64,000 nt of DNA. It comes from Nitrincola schmidtii. GTDB lineage: Bacteria > Pseudomonadota > Gammaproteobacteria > Pseudomonadales > Balneatricaceae. The stretch is from the NCBI RefSeq assembly GCF_008973715.1, contig NZ_WBOL01000002.1, forward strand, positions 62,001-126,000, written 5' to 3'. Position numbers and translations under genes: made by a program. Within the stretch, counting starts at the first letter, position 1; each line of letters begins with the position of its first letter. Below are positions 1 through 8,591 of the stretch, piece by piece. Under the pieces are notes generated by a model that saw only the letters and a list, made by a program, of their open reading frames with translations, was not told the DNA's origin and ran no database searches.

Positions 1-2614
1 AGAGCGAGCCGGTGGTCTTGAATACCTGGTTGAGCTAGCCAGAAATACACCCAGCACCAGTAACATTCGTGCCTATGCTGAAATCGTTCGTGATAGGGCG
101 CTGCTACGGCAGATGATTCAGGTGGCGAATGAAATCGCCGACAGTGCCTTTCAGCCACAGGGCCGTGCTTCGGAAGAAATTCTAAACGAAGCGGAACAAA
201 AGATTTTCCAGATTGCTGAAAACCGCCCTAATCAAGGCGGGCCAGAACCTATTAATCCGCTGCTAAAACGTGCCGTTGAACGTATTGACCATCTTTTTAA
301 TAACGCCGATGCATTGACGGGTGTCACAACCGGCTTTGACGATCTGGATGCCCGCACTGGTGGTTTACAACCCTCTGATTTAATTATTGTGGCAGCACGG
401 CCCTCGATGGGGAAATGCATCGTATCCGGTTCTCTTTTAGTAGATCCAATAACAGGTGCACGCATAACGATTGATGAGATGGTAAAGCATCAGAAAGCAG
501 ATGTTCTAAGTCTGAACAATCATTTCAAATTAGAGCGACGAAAGGCAAGTGCATTCGTTGATGATGGCCTCAAGCCCGTTTATCGAGTAAGGACAGCCCT
601 AGGTAGAACTATTGAAACCACACTGACACATCCATTTTTAACCGCTTACGGCTGGCAGCCTTTGGCGAAAGTAAATCTCAATGATGTAATTGCGGTGCCA
701 CGCAAACTTCCTGTTTTTGGTAGCAAATCTATCGCGGAATATAAAATTAAAACACTGGCCTACTTTCTAGGAGATGGAGGTACAACGCAAAGTTCACCCA
801 TTTTTACGAATACTAATGCACAAATCATGGATGATTTTATCGTCGCAGTTGAAAGCTTTGGATCGATTAAAGTCTGTCGTACCGAGCTTTCAGATCGTGC
901 TCCAAGTTATAGAGTGGCAGGCCGTAGCGATGATCCTGTATCGACAAGACAGTTCTTTGCCGAATTGTTAAATAAGGCGATTAATCTTGCTGGATATACC
1001 GGTAAACAGTTAGCTGCACAGTTAGGTACTGCGGTATCGACCATTAGTCATTGGCGTAATGCGATTGCTGTTCCATCCCCTCGTCTTTATGGCGAGCTAT
1101 GTGGTGTATTAGGTGATGAGTTCCAGGCAACATCACAACCGTTGTTTGAGTCCGCTTCGACATTATTTAATCCAGTGACTCAATACCTAAAGCAAAATCA
1201 GCTTTGGGGTAAACTCTCCTATGAGAAAGCTGTTCCTGAGATAGTGTTTCAGTTGCCACGTGATCAGGTAGCGTTATTTTTGAATCGACTCTTTGCCTGT
1301 GATGGTGGGGTGTCGGTTAGTAACTCGGGTCAAGTCAGGCTGACTTATGGCAGTGCCAGTGAAGTTCTTGCCGAACAAATTCAACATCTTTTGCTGCGCT
1401 TTGGTGTTATTGCTAAACGGCGCGAGAAACACCATCACGAGCGTGTGCAGTATGAAATTGAAGTGCTTGATCAAACCAGTGTTAAGCGCTTTTGTACTGA
1501 GATAGGTATCTTCGGCAAAGAGGCTAAGGTTTTAGAAGCCCAGTGCATCCTGAAAGATCGACGTTCACATAGCAATCTAGACGCACTCCCTGAAACTGCA
1601 ATTGATTACTTGCTAAGCCTCAAGAATGAACGTAGTTGGTCAGAAATATTCGCTGCCAAAGGGCTTACTCTTCCTGACGGATATAATCCTCATTTATCGG
1701 GTAGAAGTCGCCGTCAATTGAGTCGTCGGAGAGCCGCTGAGTTTGCAGCACTCCTAGATGATCAGTATCTAGCCAAGTTGAGTACTTCAGATATTTATTG
1801 GGATAAAGTTGTTGCTATCGAATATCAAGGTTATAAGCAGGTTTATGACCTGACCGTACCAGAACTACATAACTTTGTCGCTCAAGATTTCTTTGTACAT
1901 AACACCACCTTCGCGATGAATTTGGTCGAAAACGCGCTGATGGGAACGCAGCGGCCAGTATTGGTGTTTAGTTTGGAGATGCCTGCTGACCAGTTGGTCA
2001 CGCGTATGTTGTCATCCTTGGGTAAGATTGATCAGACTCGGGTCCGTAACGGGCAGTTGCTGGAAGAGGATTGGCCAAAGCTGACAACGGCGGTCAATAT
2101 GCTGAAAGGTAAGCCTTTGTTTATTGACGATACGGCAGGGATTAGTCCGAATGAAATGCGAACTCGTGCTCGTCGCATTGTTCGAGAGCAGGGTGATCTG
2201 GGCATGATCATGGTCGACTACCTTCAGCTGATGCAATTAAAAACGGGTAAGTCAGAAGGTAGAACCGCAGAGATATCAGAGATCTCTCGCTCGTTAAAAG
2301 CCTTAGCCAAAGAGATGCAGTGCCCTGTGGTCGCTTTGTCTCAGTTGAACCGAAGCCTTGAAAATCGTCCTAACAAACGCCCGGTAAACTCAGATCTTCG
2401 TGAATCGGGAGCGATCGAACAAGATGCAGACGTTATTATGTTCATCTACCGTGATGAGGTTTATAACGAAGACAGTCCAGAGAAAGGTGTGGCTGAGATA
2501 ATTATCGGTAAGCAGCGTAACGGACCTATCGGAACGTCACGCCTTGCCTTTATCGGTAAATATACCCGCTTCGAAAATCTCAGCCATATTCATTATGATT
2601 ATGCAGATGAATAA
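1..2614 (+). CDS. dnaB: replicative DNA helicase DnaB, intein-containing, 5' end outside window
   Basis: DnaB is the hexameric helicase that unwinds DNA ahead of the replisome. The reading frame is open from base 2, so the gene starts upstream and lacks its first part here. The N-terminal half ends in a helical linker, followed by the RecA-like core. The Walker A sequence ARPSMGK is interrupted at position 416 by an intein and resumes at 1904 as TTFAMN. The Walker B region (MIMVDYLQLM), the DLRESGAIEQDAD motif and the C-terminal KQRNGP segment are all intact in the second extein. Removing the intein would give a normal Walker A motif, GKTT, so helicase activity should depend on protein splicing. 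The gene ends 4 bp from the convergent thioesterase gene, with no obvious terminator between them. Confidence 0.97.
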   Translation, partial: ERAGGLEYLVELARNTPSTSNIRAYAEIVRDRALLRQMIQVANEIADSAFQPQGRASEEILNEAEQKIFQIAENRPNQGGPEPINPLLKRAVERIDHLFNNADALTGVTTGFDDLDARTGGLQPSDLIIVAARPSMGKCIVSGSLLVDPITGARITIDEMVKHQKADVLSLNNHFKLERRKASAFVDDGLKPVYRVRTALGRTIETTLTHPFLTAYGWQPLAKVNLNDVIAVPRKLPVFGSKSIAEYKIKTLAYFLGDGGTTQSSPIFTNTNAQIMDDFIVAVESFGSIKVCRTELSDRAPSYRVAGRSDDPVSTRQFFAELLNKAINLAGYTGKQLAAQLGTAVSTISHWRNAIAVPSPRLYGELCGVLGDEFQATSQPLFESASTLFNPVTQYLKQNQLWGKLSYEKAVPEIVFQLPRDQVALFLNRLFACDGGVSVSNSGQVRLTYGSASEVLAEQIQHLLLRFGVIAKRREKHHHERVQYEIEVLDQTSVKRFCTEIGIFGKEAKVLEAQCILKDRRSHSNLDALPETAIDYLLSLKNERSWSEIFAAKGLTLPDGYNPHLSGRSRRQLSRRRAAEFAALLDDQYLAKLSTSDIYWDKVVAIEYQGYKQVYDLTVPELHNFVAQDFFVHNTTFAMNLVENALMGTQRPVLVFSLEMPADQLVTRMLSSLGKIDQTRVRNGQLLEEDWPKLTTAVNMLKGKPLFIDDTAGISPNEMRTRARRIVREQGDLGMIMVDYLQLMQLKTGKSEGRTAEISEISRSLKALAKEMQCPVVALSQLNRSLENRPNKRPVNSDLRESGAIEQDADVIMFIYRDEVYNEDSPEKGVAEIIIGKQRNGPIGTSRLAFIGKYTRFENLSHIHYDYADE
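416..1903 (+). mobile_element. DnaB intein with LAGLIDADG (DOD) homing endonuclease
   Basis: In-frame insertion of 496 residues inside the DnaB P-loop, between GK and TT. The first residue is Cys (block A: CIVSGSLLVD). Block B carries TLTHPFLT. The last residues are VHN, followed by Thr as the +1 nucleophile of the extein, so all splicing residues are present. Two DOD endonuclease motifs are visible, LAYFLGDGG (about 752-781) and LFLNRLFACDGG (about 1273-1308). Both keep the catalytic Asp, so the endonuclease looks intact. Between them (about 985-1115) lies a segment that reads like a Cro/XRE helix-turn-helix: KQLAAQLG, then STISHW, then P. The P-loop is a known DnaB intein site in other bacteria, for example mycobacteria (family knowledge). 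Splicing and homing activity are inferred. Confidence 0.95.
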
Positions 2615-2618
2615 TCGC

Positions 2619-3050
2619 TTAGGTTTCTTTTAACATACGATCTTTAAACGCAGCCGGAACAGGGACAACCTTTCTGGCTTCGTAATCAAAAAAGACGATG
2701 CCGGTCTTCGCATGAGCGATCTCTTTGGCATCTTTCTTGTTGGTGAGCAGGTAGTAAAGATCACAGCCATATTTATTAAAGTCTGCGACGGCAATATCTA
2801 TCTGTAACAACTCGCGATGAAATCCTTCAGCTTTATACACAATGGCAGAGTCGGTCATGATGATGCCATAGCCCTCAATATCTAGTTCTGAATACTGATA
2901 TTGATTAAGAAAGCGAATGCGCGCTTCATGAATGATTGATAGCATCGCGTCATTACTTAAATGTCCGCCATAGTTGATGTCGCTGATGCGAATCGGAATT
3001 TCGGTGGTGAACACATAGTTGTCCGGCATATCAATTTTGATGCGTGGCAT
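2619..3050 (-). CDS. 4HBT-family acyl-CoA thioesterase
   Basis: A 143-residue single hot-dog domain protein of the YbgC/4-hydroxybenzoyl-CoA thioesterase type. The N-terminal strand IPIRISDINYGGHLSND holds the Asp and Gly-Gly-His region that in this family carries the catalytic acid. The long hot-dog helix follows (LSIIHEARIRFLNQYQ). These enzymes hydrolyse acyl-CoA thioesters in the cytoplasm; the substrate cannot be read from the sequence. It is the last gene of a likely trmO-bioA-thioesterase transcript, 36 bp after bioA. The ATG at 3050 follows a plausible AGGT ribosome site. The gene is tail to tail with dnaB. Confidence 0.8.
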   Translation of the reverse strand: MPRIKIDMPDNYVFTTEIPIRISDINYGGHLSNDAMLSIIHEARIRFLNQYQYSELDIEGYGIIMTDSAIVYKAEGFHRELLQIDIAVADFNKYGCDLYYLLTNKKDAKEIAHAKTGIVFFDYEARKVVPVPAAFKDRMLKET

Positions 3051-3086
3051 GAGGTTACCTTATGTTAATACACTGACTTGAGATTG

Positions 3087-4385
3087 CTAATCTAATCGTT
3101 GAATCACGGTTAATATGGATTCACACAGCAATTTTAGTTCGGCTGGCTGAATTATGTAAGGTGGCATGATGTAGACCAGTTTACCAAAAGGCCTGACCCA
3201 GACGCCGGCATCCACAAACCAAGGCTGTACTTGATGAAGATTGACGGGATGATGCAACTCTATAACCCCTATAGCGCCGAGACATCGTACCTCGGCTACT
3301 TGTGGGAGTTGTGATGCAGGTTCTAGGTGGTGCTTGAGCTGTGTTTCTATCGCATGAATCTTGGCTTGCCAATCTTGTTCTAACAGCAGATCGAGACTCT
3401 CACAGGCAATCGCACAAGCCAGTGGGTTTGCCATAAACGTAGGCCCATGCATAAAACAGCCAGCACCACTGGAAGAGATCACCTCTGCGATATGAGCCTG
3501 TGTCAGTGTCGCGGCTAAGGTTAAATAACCTCCTGTTAGTGCTTTTCCAAGGCAAAGAATATCAGGAGTGATCTGGGCATGTTGGCAAGCAAACAGTGCT
3601 CCCGTTCGACCAAATCCTGTTGCAATTTCATCTGCGATGAGTAGCACATCATACTGATCACAGAGTCTTCGGGCGTGACGCAGGTAATCAGCAGAATAAA
3701 AACGCATGCCACCTGCGCCTTGGACAATGGGTTCTAAGATGAATGCTGCTACTTCATGATGATGCTTTGCAAAGGTTTCTTCTAAAGCCGTTAAGTCGCT
3801 CTGGCAAATAGTGGTTTGCCAAGGTGATTGAGGTGCTGGCAGAAATATTTGCTCGCTTAGATTACCTTTAAACAGTTGATGCATGCCGGTGACCGGATCA
3901 CAGACTGACATGGCCGCAAAGGTATCACCGTGATAACCACGACGCAGGCTCATTAAGCGATGCTTTTCAGGTCGTCCGAGTGATTGTTGATACTGAATCG
4001 CCATTTTGATCGCCACTTCCACACTGACCGATCCTGAATCTGAGAAAAACACTCGATCTAATCCATCGGGCGTTATATCAACTAAGCGCTTAGCCAGTTC
4101 TATCGCAGGTTGGTGGGTTAAGCCACCAAACATTACATGTGAAAATCTATCCAGTTGTTGTTTAGCTGCTTGATTCAGTCGTGGATGTTTGTAGCCATGG
4201 ATAACAGACCACCAAGATGCCATACCGTCGATAACTTTTCGCCCATCGGCTAATTCTAGATAAACACCTTCAGCATCGGTCACCATAAACACAGGACTCG
4301 GTTGATTCATCGAGGTATAAGGATGCCATATATGCTGACGATCAAACTGCAACGACTGTTCTTGAAAAGGGCTAATCAATGACAT
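3087..4385 (-). CDS. bioA: adenosylmethionine-8-amino-7-oxononanoate aminotransferase
   Basis: BioA makes 7,8-diaminopelargonic acid from 7-keto-8-aminopelargonic acid, using S-adenosylmethionine as amino donor; this is the third step of biotin ring assembly. The 432-residue length fits the family. Class III aminotransferase features are clear: the N-terminal HIWHPYTSM and DGMASWWSVIHGY typical of BioA, the PLP-contacting Asp in LLIADEIATGFGRTG (D252), and the Schiff-base Lys in LCLGKALTGG (K281). It lies on the minus strand about 4.2 kb from the bioBFHCD operon, so the biotin genes form two transcription units. trmO ends 28 bp upstream, and the two are probably cotranscribed. Confidence 0.95.
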   Translation of the reverse strand: MSLISPFQEQSLQFDRQHIWHPYTSMNQPSPVFMVTDAEGVYLELADGRKVIDGMASWWSVIHGYKHPRLNQAAKQQLDRFSHVMFGGLTHQPAIELAKRLVDITPDGLDRVFFSDSGSVSVEVAIKMAIQYQQSLGRPEKHRLMSLRRGYHGDTFAAMSVCDPVTGMHQLFKGNLSEQIFLPAPQSPWQTTICQSDLTALEETFAKHHHEVAAFILEPIVQGAGGMRFYSADYLRHARRLCDQYDVLLIADEIATGFGRTGALFACQHAQITPDILCLGKALTGGYLTLAATLTQAHIAEVISSSGAGCFMHGPTFMANPLACAIACESLDLLLEQDWQAKIHAIETQLKHHLEPASQLPQVAEVRCLGAIGVIELHHPVNLHQVQPWFVDAGVWVRPFGKLVYIMPPYIIQPAELKLLCESILTVIQRLD

Positions 4386-4413
4386 GGATATTCCGAGATC
4401 TGAAGAGTTTTGG

Positions 4414-5121
4414 TTAAGGGTTCGCTACGGTGTGTATTTCTAAAACATGAATCGCATGGCTACTCACACGCCAACGAATATTTACGTGATGTAATCGAAC
4501 GCCATAAACACGCTCAGGATCTTTTTGATACGCTGGTCGCGGATCACATTGTAAAATTTCGATGATCTGCGTTTTTAAGGGCAATTGTTGATCGAGTAAC
4601 GTCTGTTGGCAAAGTACCTCGGCTTGCTCAGAAAACACTACCGGTAAACTTAATCGCTCGGGTGCTTCGCCTAATGAAAAGTGTGCAGTGGGTATGCTGT
4701 CTGCATAGGGTAAATAAGGTTTGATATCGAGTACCGGCGTACCGTTCAGCAGGTCGCTATCGGCAAGCTCTAAACATAATGCGCCATCTTGCTGCGAAAT
4801 ACCGATTAGGCGTGCGACCGATAATCCAATAGGGTTAGGACGAAAGGTGGATCGAGTCGCAAACACCCCCAATCGCTGATTGCCACCCAGACGAGGCGGG
4901 CGAACCGTCGGGTGCCAGCCTTTATCTTGTGTGGCACTGAATACAAAGATAATCCAGATATGGCTGCACGTTTCTAAACCACGAACTGTATCAAGATCGT
5001 TATAGGGGGCCTTTAGAGACAATGTTGATCGGATGGACTGCGTAAGTCCCGGTTGTCTAGGAATACCAAACTTCTCTTTGAAAGGACTGTCTATGAAACC
5101 GATAGCGTTAAACTGATACAC
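4414..5121 (-). CDS. trmO: tRNA (N6-threonylcarbamoyladenosine-37-N6)-methyltransferase TrmO (YaeB/TsaA)
   Basis: TrmO methylates t6A37 of tRNA-Thr(GGU) with S-adenosylmethionine. The 235-residue protein starts with the family pattern FNAIGFIDSPFKEKFGIPRQ and contains the signature RPPRLGGNQRLGVFATRS then FRPNPIGLS, which forms the SAM site in the TsaA beta barrel. The C-terminal DPRPAYQ region is also present. The start is GTG at 5121, with GGAG six bases upstream (5128-5131), and gives an N-terminus matching the family. It is the first gene of the minus-strand group and is divergent from the LOG gene across a 146-bp spacer that must hold both promoters. Confidence 0.93.
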   Translation of the reverse strand: MYQFNAIGFIDSPFKEKFGIPRQPGLTQSIRSTLSLKAPYNDLDTVRGLETCSHIWIIFVFSATQDKGWHPTVRPPRLGGNQRLGVFATRSTFRPNPIGLSVARLIGISQQDGALCLELADSDLLNGTPVLDIKPYLPYADSIPTAHFSLGEAPERLSLPVVFSEQAEVLCQQTLLDQQLPLKTQIIEILQCDPRPAYQKDPERVYGVRLHHVNIRWRVSSHAIHVLEIHTVANP

Positions 5122-5267
5122 CTAGCACTCCAACTAAGATAAATGCCGACAAGCAGCGCAGATGATACCTTGCTTGTTAGTTGCTGACAAAAACAAGGTT
5201 GATTACACTTCAGCCTCATCATTACCGACATGCGGTTATTAAGGTGTAAACATAAGGAGCCTTGTGC

Positions 5268-5828
5268 ATGAACATAGCAGTTTTTTGTGGATCGAGTAGC
5301 GGAAACTTGGCGATATACACAGAAGGTGCCGAAAAATTGGGTCGTTACTTGGCAGAAAACGATATCGGTCTGGTCTATGGAGGCGGTAAGGTCGGCTTGA
5401 TGGGCGTCATTGCCGATGCTGTGTTGGCTGCTGGCGGTGAGGTATACGGTGTCATACCTGTCTCGTTATCGACAAAAGAGTTAGCTCATCCAGGTCTAAC
5501 TGACTTGCAGGTGGTGGCCGATATGCATGAGCGTAAAGCTGCCATGGCAGAGATGGCGGATGCCTTTATCGCCATGCCGGGTGGTGCTGGAACACTTGAG
5601 GAAATATTTGAAGCCTGGACATGGGCGCAGTTGGGTTACCACACAAAACCCTGTGCGTTTTACAATCTAGACGGATTTTTTGATCCTTTATTTGCCATGA
5701 TTGATAAGATGAGCCAGTCAGGCTTCGTTAAACCGATGCATGCTGAGATGTTAATTCGTCGACAAACACCGGAAGAGTTATTGGCAGCGATTCATGCTTA
5801 TCAGCCACCTAAGCATAAATGGGCTTAA
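5268..5828 (+). CDS. LOG-family protein (TIGR00730), cytokinin riboside 5'-monophosphate phosphoribohydrolase type
   Basis: A 186-residue Rossmann-fold protein with the LOG signature GGGKVGLMG near the N-terminus and PGGAGTLEEIFEAWTWAQLG in the middle. The family hydrolyses nucleoside 5'-monophosphates to a free base and ribose 5-phosphate; the bacterial role is mostly nucleotide salvage or clean-up. The ATG at 5268 is preferred over the in-frame TTG at 5262, because AAGGAG (5254-5259) is 8 bases from the ATG and only 2 from the TTG. The gene is convergent with the ABC exporter. Confidence 0.88.
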   Translation: MNIAVFCGSSSGNLAIYTEGAEKLGRYLAENDIGLVYGGGKVGLMGVIADAVLAAGGEVYGVIPVSLSTKELAHPGLTDLQVVADMHERKAAMAEMADAFIAMPGGAGTLEEIFEAWTWAQLGYHTKPCAFYNLDGFFDPLFAMIDKMSQSGFVKPMHAEMLIRRQTPEELLAAIHAYQPPKHKWA

Positions 5829-5848
5829 GTGAAAACTGTCTCAACTAT

Positions 5849-5885
5849 CAAGGGTTGTCCTCCTTAATCAGGAAGATAACCCTTG
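5849..5885. terminator. long inverted repeat at the end of the LOG and ABC genes
   Basis: Arms CAAGGGTT (5849-5856) and AACCCTTG (5878-5885) are perfectly complementary, with a nested TCCT/AGGA pair inside. The hairpin overlaps the last codons of the minus-strand ABC gene and sits between two convergent genes. There is no T-run on either side, so a simple intrinsic terminator is uncertain. Confidence 0.4.
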
Positions 5886-7711
5886 GCTTGAAGTGTAAAG
5901 AGTTCTGCATAACGACCGTTTTGAGCCATTAAAGAAGCGTGGTTCCCTTGTTCTAAAATCTGACCATGACGCAATAACACAATTTTATCGGCCGTTCTGA
6001 CGGAAGAAAAACGGTGCGAAATAAGAATGACCATTCGCTGCTCGGCATGTGTGCGAAAATGCTCAAACACCTGCGCTTCTGCTTCAGCATCCATCGCGGC
6101 GGTGGGTTCGTCCAGTACTAAAATATCTGCACCTGAACGCATAAAAGCGCGTCCTAGTGCAATTTTTTGCCATTGACCACCGGATAACTCCTGTCCACCT
6201 TTAAACCATCGACCTAACTGTGTGTGATAGTGATTAGGCAGCTCTTTGATAAAACCATCGGCTAAACCCAGCTCACCTGCTTTGAGCCAGCGCTCTTCAT
6301 CGTAGAAAGCATTCACATCACCCGCACCTAAATTCTCACCGACTAAGAATTGATAGCGAACAAAGTCTTGAAAGATAACGCCAATGCGTTCACGAAGTCG
6401 TTTCGGGCACCACTTATTAATATCTAAACCATCCAATAAAATACGGCCCTCACTCGGTTGATAAAGGCGTGTCATCAGTTTGATTAGTGTGGTTTTTCCA
6501 GAGCCGTTATCGCCCACCAATGCGAGGCTTTCACCCGGTGAGAGATGCAGGGAAATGTCAGTTAGGGCAGGCTTTTCCGCACCGGGATACGTAAAACTGA
6601 CATGGTCAAAACGAATGCCATCTTCGGGGTTAGGTCCTTCTGTTGCGGTCCCCAGCTCTATTTCGACGGGCTGCTCTAAATACTCGTAAAGGTTTGAAAG
6701 GTAAAGGTTGTCCTCATACATGCCGCTAATGGCGGTAAGATTGGTACTGATAGCACTTTGACCTTGCTTGAAAACGAGCAAATACATGGTCATCTGGCCG
6801 AGGGTAATCATGCCTTGAATCGTATCGATGACGATCCATGCATAGGCGGCATAAAAGGCGAGAGTTCCCAAAAGACCCAGTAAAAACCCCCATAGATCAC
6901 GGCGAATAATCAAGCGTCTCTCGGCACCAAAAATGGTATTAAAGATTTCTTTGTATTTATCCAGTAAAAGAGGACCTAACCCAAACAGTTTGACCTCTTT
7001 GATTGAATCTTCACGGGCAAGAACCGTTTCAAGATACATTTGGCGTCGTAACTCGGGCGAACGCCAACGCGATAAGTGAAAGGCATCACCCGAAAATTTG
7101 GCTTCAGAGATAAAGACCGGTAGGGCGGCAATAAACAGCATCAATAAAGCCCAAGGGGAAAACTGGATCAGTAGAATCGCAAAGCTGAATAAAGCGATGG
7201 AGTTTTGTAGCAAGCTAAAGGTTTTATTGACCAAGGCGAGCGGTCTTGTAGAGGCTTCCCGACGAGCGCGGGTTAACTTATCGTAAAACTCAGAGTCTTC
7301 AAACTGAGCTAAGGATAAGGTCTGAGCTTTTTCAAGGATCATGACGTTAACACGCTGTCCCATCATCGCTCTTAACAGCGATTGCTGCGCGGATAAACCG
7401 CGACTGGCAGCAGCAATCAGGGCAATAACGATTCCTTCAAAGAAAAGTAAGCGCAGTGCTGGCATATAGTCGACACTACCTTGTTGTTGGTAGATATCGA
7501 TACTGGCCAGCACAGTATCGACAATCAACTGACCCAGATAGGCTGCAATTGCTGGAAGAATGCCCGCCAAAATAGTTAAGCTGATCATGCCCCAGGTGAG
7601 AGGTCGAGAAGTTTGCCAGACCAGCTCAATCGCACGTCGACTGTACTGAAATACCGCTAAAAAATCTTTAATGCGATTGGAAGATTTAGGCCAATCTGTT
7701 CTTGCTGGCAA
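5864..7711 (-). CDS. ABC transporter, fused permease and ATPase (exporter type)
   Basis: A 615-residue half-transporter: an N-terminal membrane domain with about six hydrophobic helices (roughly residues 35-330), then a nucleotide-binding domain. The ATPase motifs are complete: Walker A GDNGSGKTT, Q-loop IFQDFVRYQ, signature LSGGQ, Walker B ILVLDEPTAAMD, and the H-loop His in LISHRFSSV. It would work as a homodimer or with a partner in the inner membrane. The substrate is unknown; the family includes lipid, peptide and drug exporters. The start appears to be TTG at 7711, behind a GGGGA site 5 bases away. comF lies 69 bp upstream on the same strand. Confidence 0.88.
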   Translation of the reverse strand: MPARTDWPKSSNRIKDFLAVFQYSRRAIELVWQTSRPLTWGMISLTILAGILPAIAAYLGQLIVDTVLASIDIYQQQGSVDYMPALRLLFFEGIVIALIAAASRGLSAQQSLLRAMMGQRVNVMILEKAQTLSLAQFEDSEFYDKLTRARREASTRPLALVNKTFSLLQNSIALFSFAILLIQFSPWALLMLFIAALPVFISEAKFSGDAFHLSRWRSPELRRQMYLETVLAREDSIKEVKLFGLGPLLLDKYKEIFNTIFGAERRLIIRRDLWGFLLGLLGTLAFYAAYAWIVIDTIQGMITLGQMTMYLLVFKQGQSAISTNLTAISGMYEDNLYLSNLYEYLEQPVEIELGTATEGPNPEDGIRFDHVSFTYPGAEKPALTDISLHLSPGESLALVGDNGSGKTTLIKLMTRLYQPSEGRILLDGLDINKWCPKRLRERIGVIFQDFVRYQFLVGENLGAGDVNAFYDEERWLKAGELGLADGFIKELPNHYHTQLGRWFKGGQELSGGQWQKIALGRAFMRSGADILVLDEPTAAMDAEAEAQVFEHFRTHAEQRMVILISHRFSSVRTADKIVLLRHGQILEQGNHASLMAQNGRYAELFTLQAKGYLPD

Positions 7712-7780
7712 AGCGTTCCCCTTTATGTGTTCTGTGACTTATCAATTCATTAGTTTACCGGAATGTAGCCATACTAGCCT

Positions 7781-8485
7781 CTAATCATGATCGCGTTGCG
7801 GTGTTCTGGCGATCACCCAAGCATCCACTCGCTCAACTCCATGTTGCTTCAGTAGGCTGGCGATTTCATGTAGTGTGCTCCCTGTCGTCATCACATCATC
7901 TACGATCGCAACATGCTTTGGGAGCTTTCCTCTAAGTGAAAAAGCCCCTGAAAGATTAGCACGTCGCTGATCAGCGTTAAGATCATGCTGATGATGGGTA
8001 CGTTTCACTTTGCAAAGCCTTGTGTGCATAACCTTAATAGCCGTGTTTTTTCCAAGTTCATCGGCTAACACGGCAGCTTGATTATACCCTCGTCGTAACT
8101 GATCGACAGTGTGCATCGGTACAGGCAGAAGTGCATCGGGCAGAGTGGTATCTAGGTCTTTAATCCTGGTTGCTAATAGTTTAGCTAACCAACGCAAATG
8201 ATGCAGTGAATGTCGTTGCTTTATCGAGGGCAATAGCGAAATCAATGGAAAGCGATACTCCAGTGCTGCGATTGTTTGATCGAAAGCGAAATGTTGTTTT
8301 TGACAAGCGATACATGGCTGGGATGGATGGCATCGAGATAAGCCGCATATCGAGCATGCGAAAAGTGTCCAGGGTAGATCTGCATGGCAACCCTCACATA
8401 AACCATCTATGCAAGCTGGATAACATTTGCATAAAGAACAATTCTGATTAAAAAATAATCTATAGTTAACTTTTGATAAAAGCAT
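7781..8485 (-). CDS. comF: ComF family amidophosphoribosyltransferase-like protein
   Basis: A 234-residue ComF/GntX-type protein. The N-terminus has a cysteine-rich double zinc-ribbon (CSLCKCYPAC, then CEGC, CSICG and CIAC). The C-terminus has the PRTase nucleotide motif IVDDVMTTGSTLHEI. ComF proteins are needed for DNA uptake in naturally competent bacteria, and the GntX branch is linked to use of DNA as a nutrient (family knowledge). It is divergent from bioB, a common gammaproteobacterial arrangement. The ATG at 8485 lies within the intergenic region shared with the bio promoter, only a few bases from the putative -35 element of bioB. Confidence 0.87.
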   Translation of the reverse strand: MLLSKVNYRLFFNQNCSLCKCYPACIDGLCEGCHADLPWTLFACSICGLSRCHPSQPCIACQKQHFAFDQTIAALEYRFPLISLLPSIKQRHSLHHLRWLAKLLATRIKDLDTTLPDALLPVPMHTVDQLRRGYNQAAVLADELGKNTAIKVMHTRLCKVKRTHHQHDLNADQRRANLSGAFSLRGKLPKHVAIVDDVMTTGSTLHEIASLLKQHGVERVDAWVIARTPQRDHD

Positions 8486-8488
8486 TGG

Positions 8489-8516
8489 TTGACAAATCCT
8501 TCTGTCAAATTAGTAT
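8489..8516 (+). promoter_or_regulatory. putative sigma-70 promoter of the bio operon with overlapping inverted repeat
   Basis: TTGACA (8489-8494) is a perfect -35. A 16-base spacer leads to TAGTAT (8511-8516), which matches four of six bases of the -10 consensus. The -35 hexamer is also the left arm of a perfect inverted repeat, TTGACA-N8-TGTCAA (8489-8508), which would let a repressor block the promoter. It does not resemble the E. coli BirA box. Confidence 0.55.
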
Positions 8517-8529
8517 CGCTGAAGTGTTG

Positions 8530-8554
8530 GATGGCTATTTATCATTTAGCCATC
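8530..8554 (+). promoter_or_regulatory. 8-bp perfect hairpin in the bioB leader
   Basis: GATGGCTA (8530-8537) pairs perfectly with TAGCCATC (8547-8554) around a 9-base loop, followed by six A residues. It would lie just after the transcription start predicted from the promoter at 8489-8516 and about 38 bases before the bioB start. It could be an operator or a leader RNA hairpin. No function is known. Confidence 0.4.
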
Positions 8555-8591
8555 AAAAAATAGAGTTTAGCGTAGCGTTAGGAGCGTGGCT

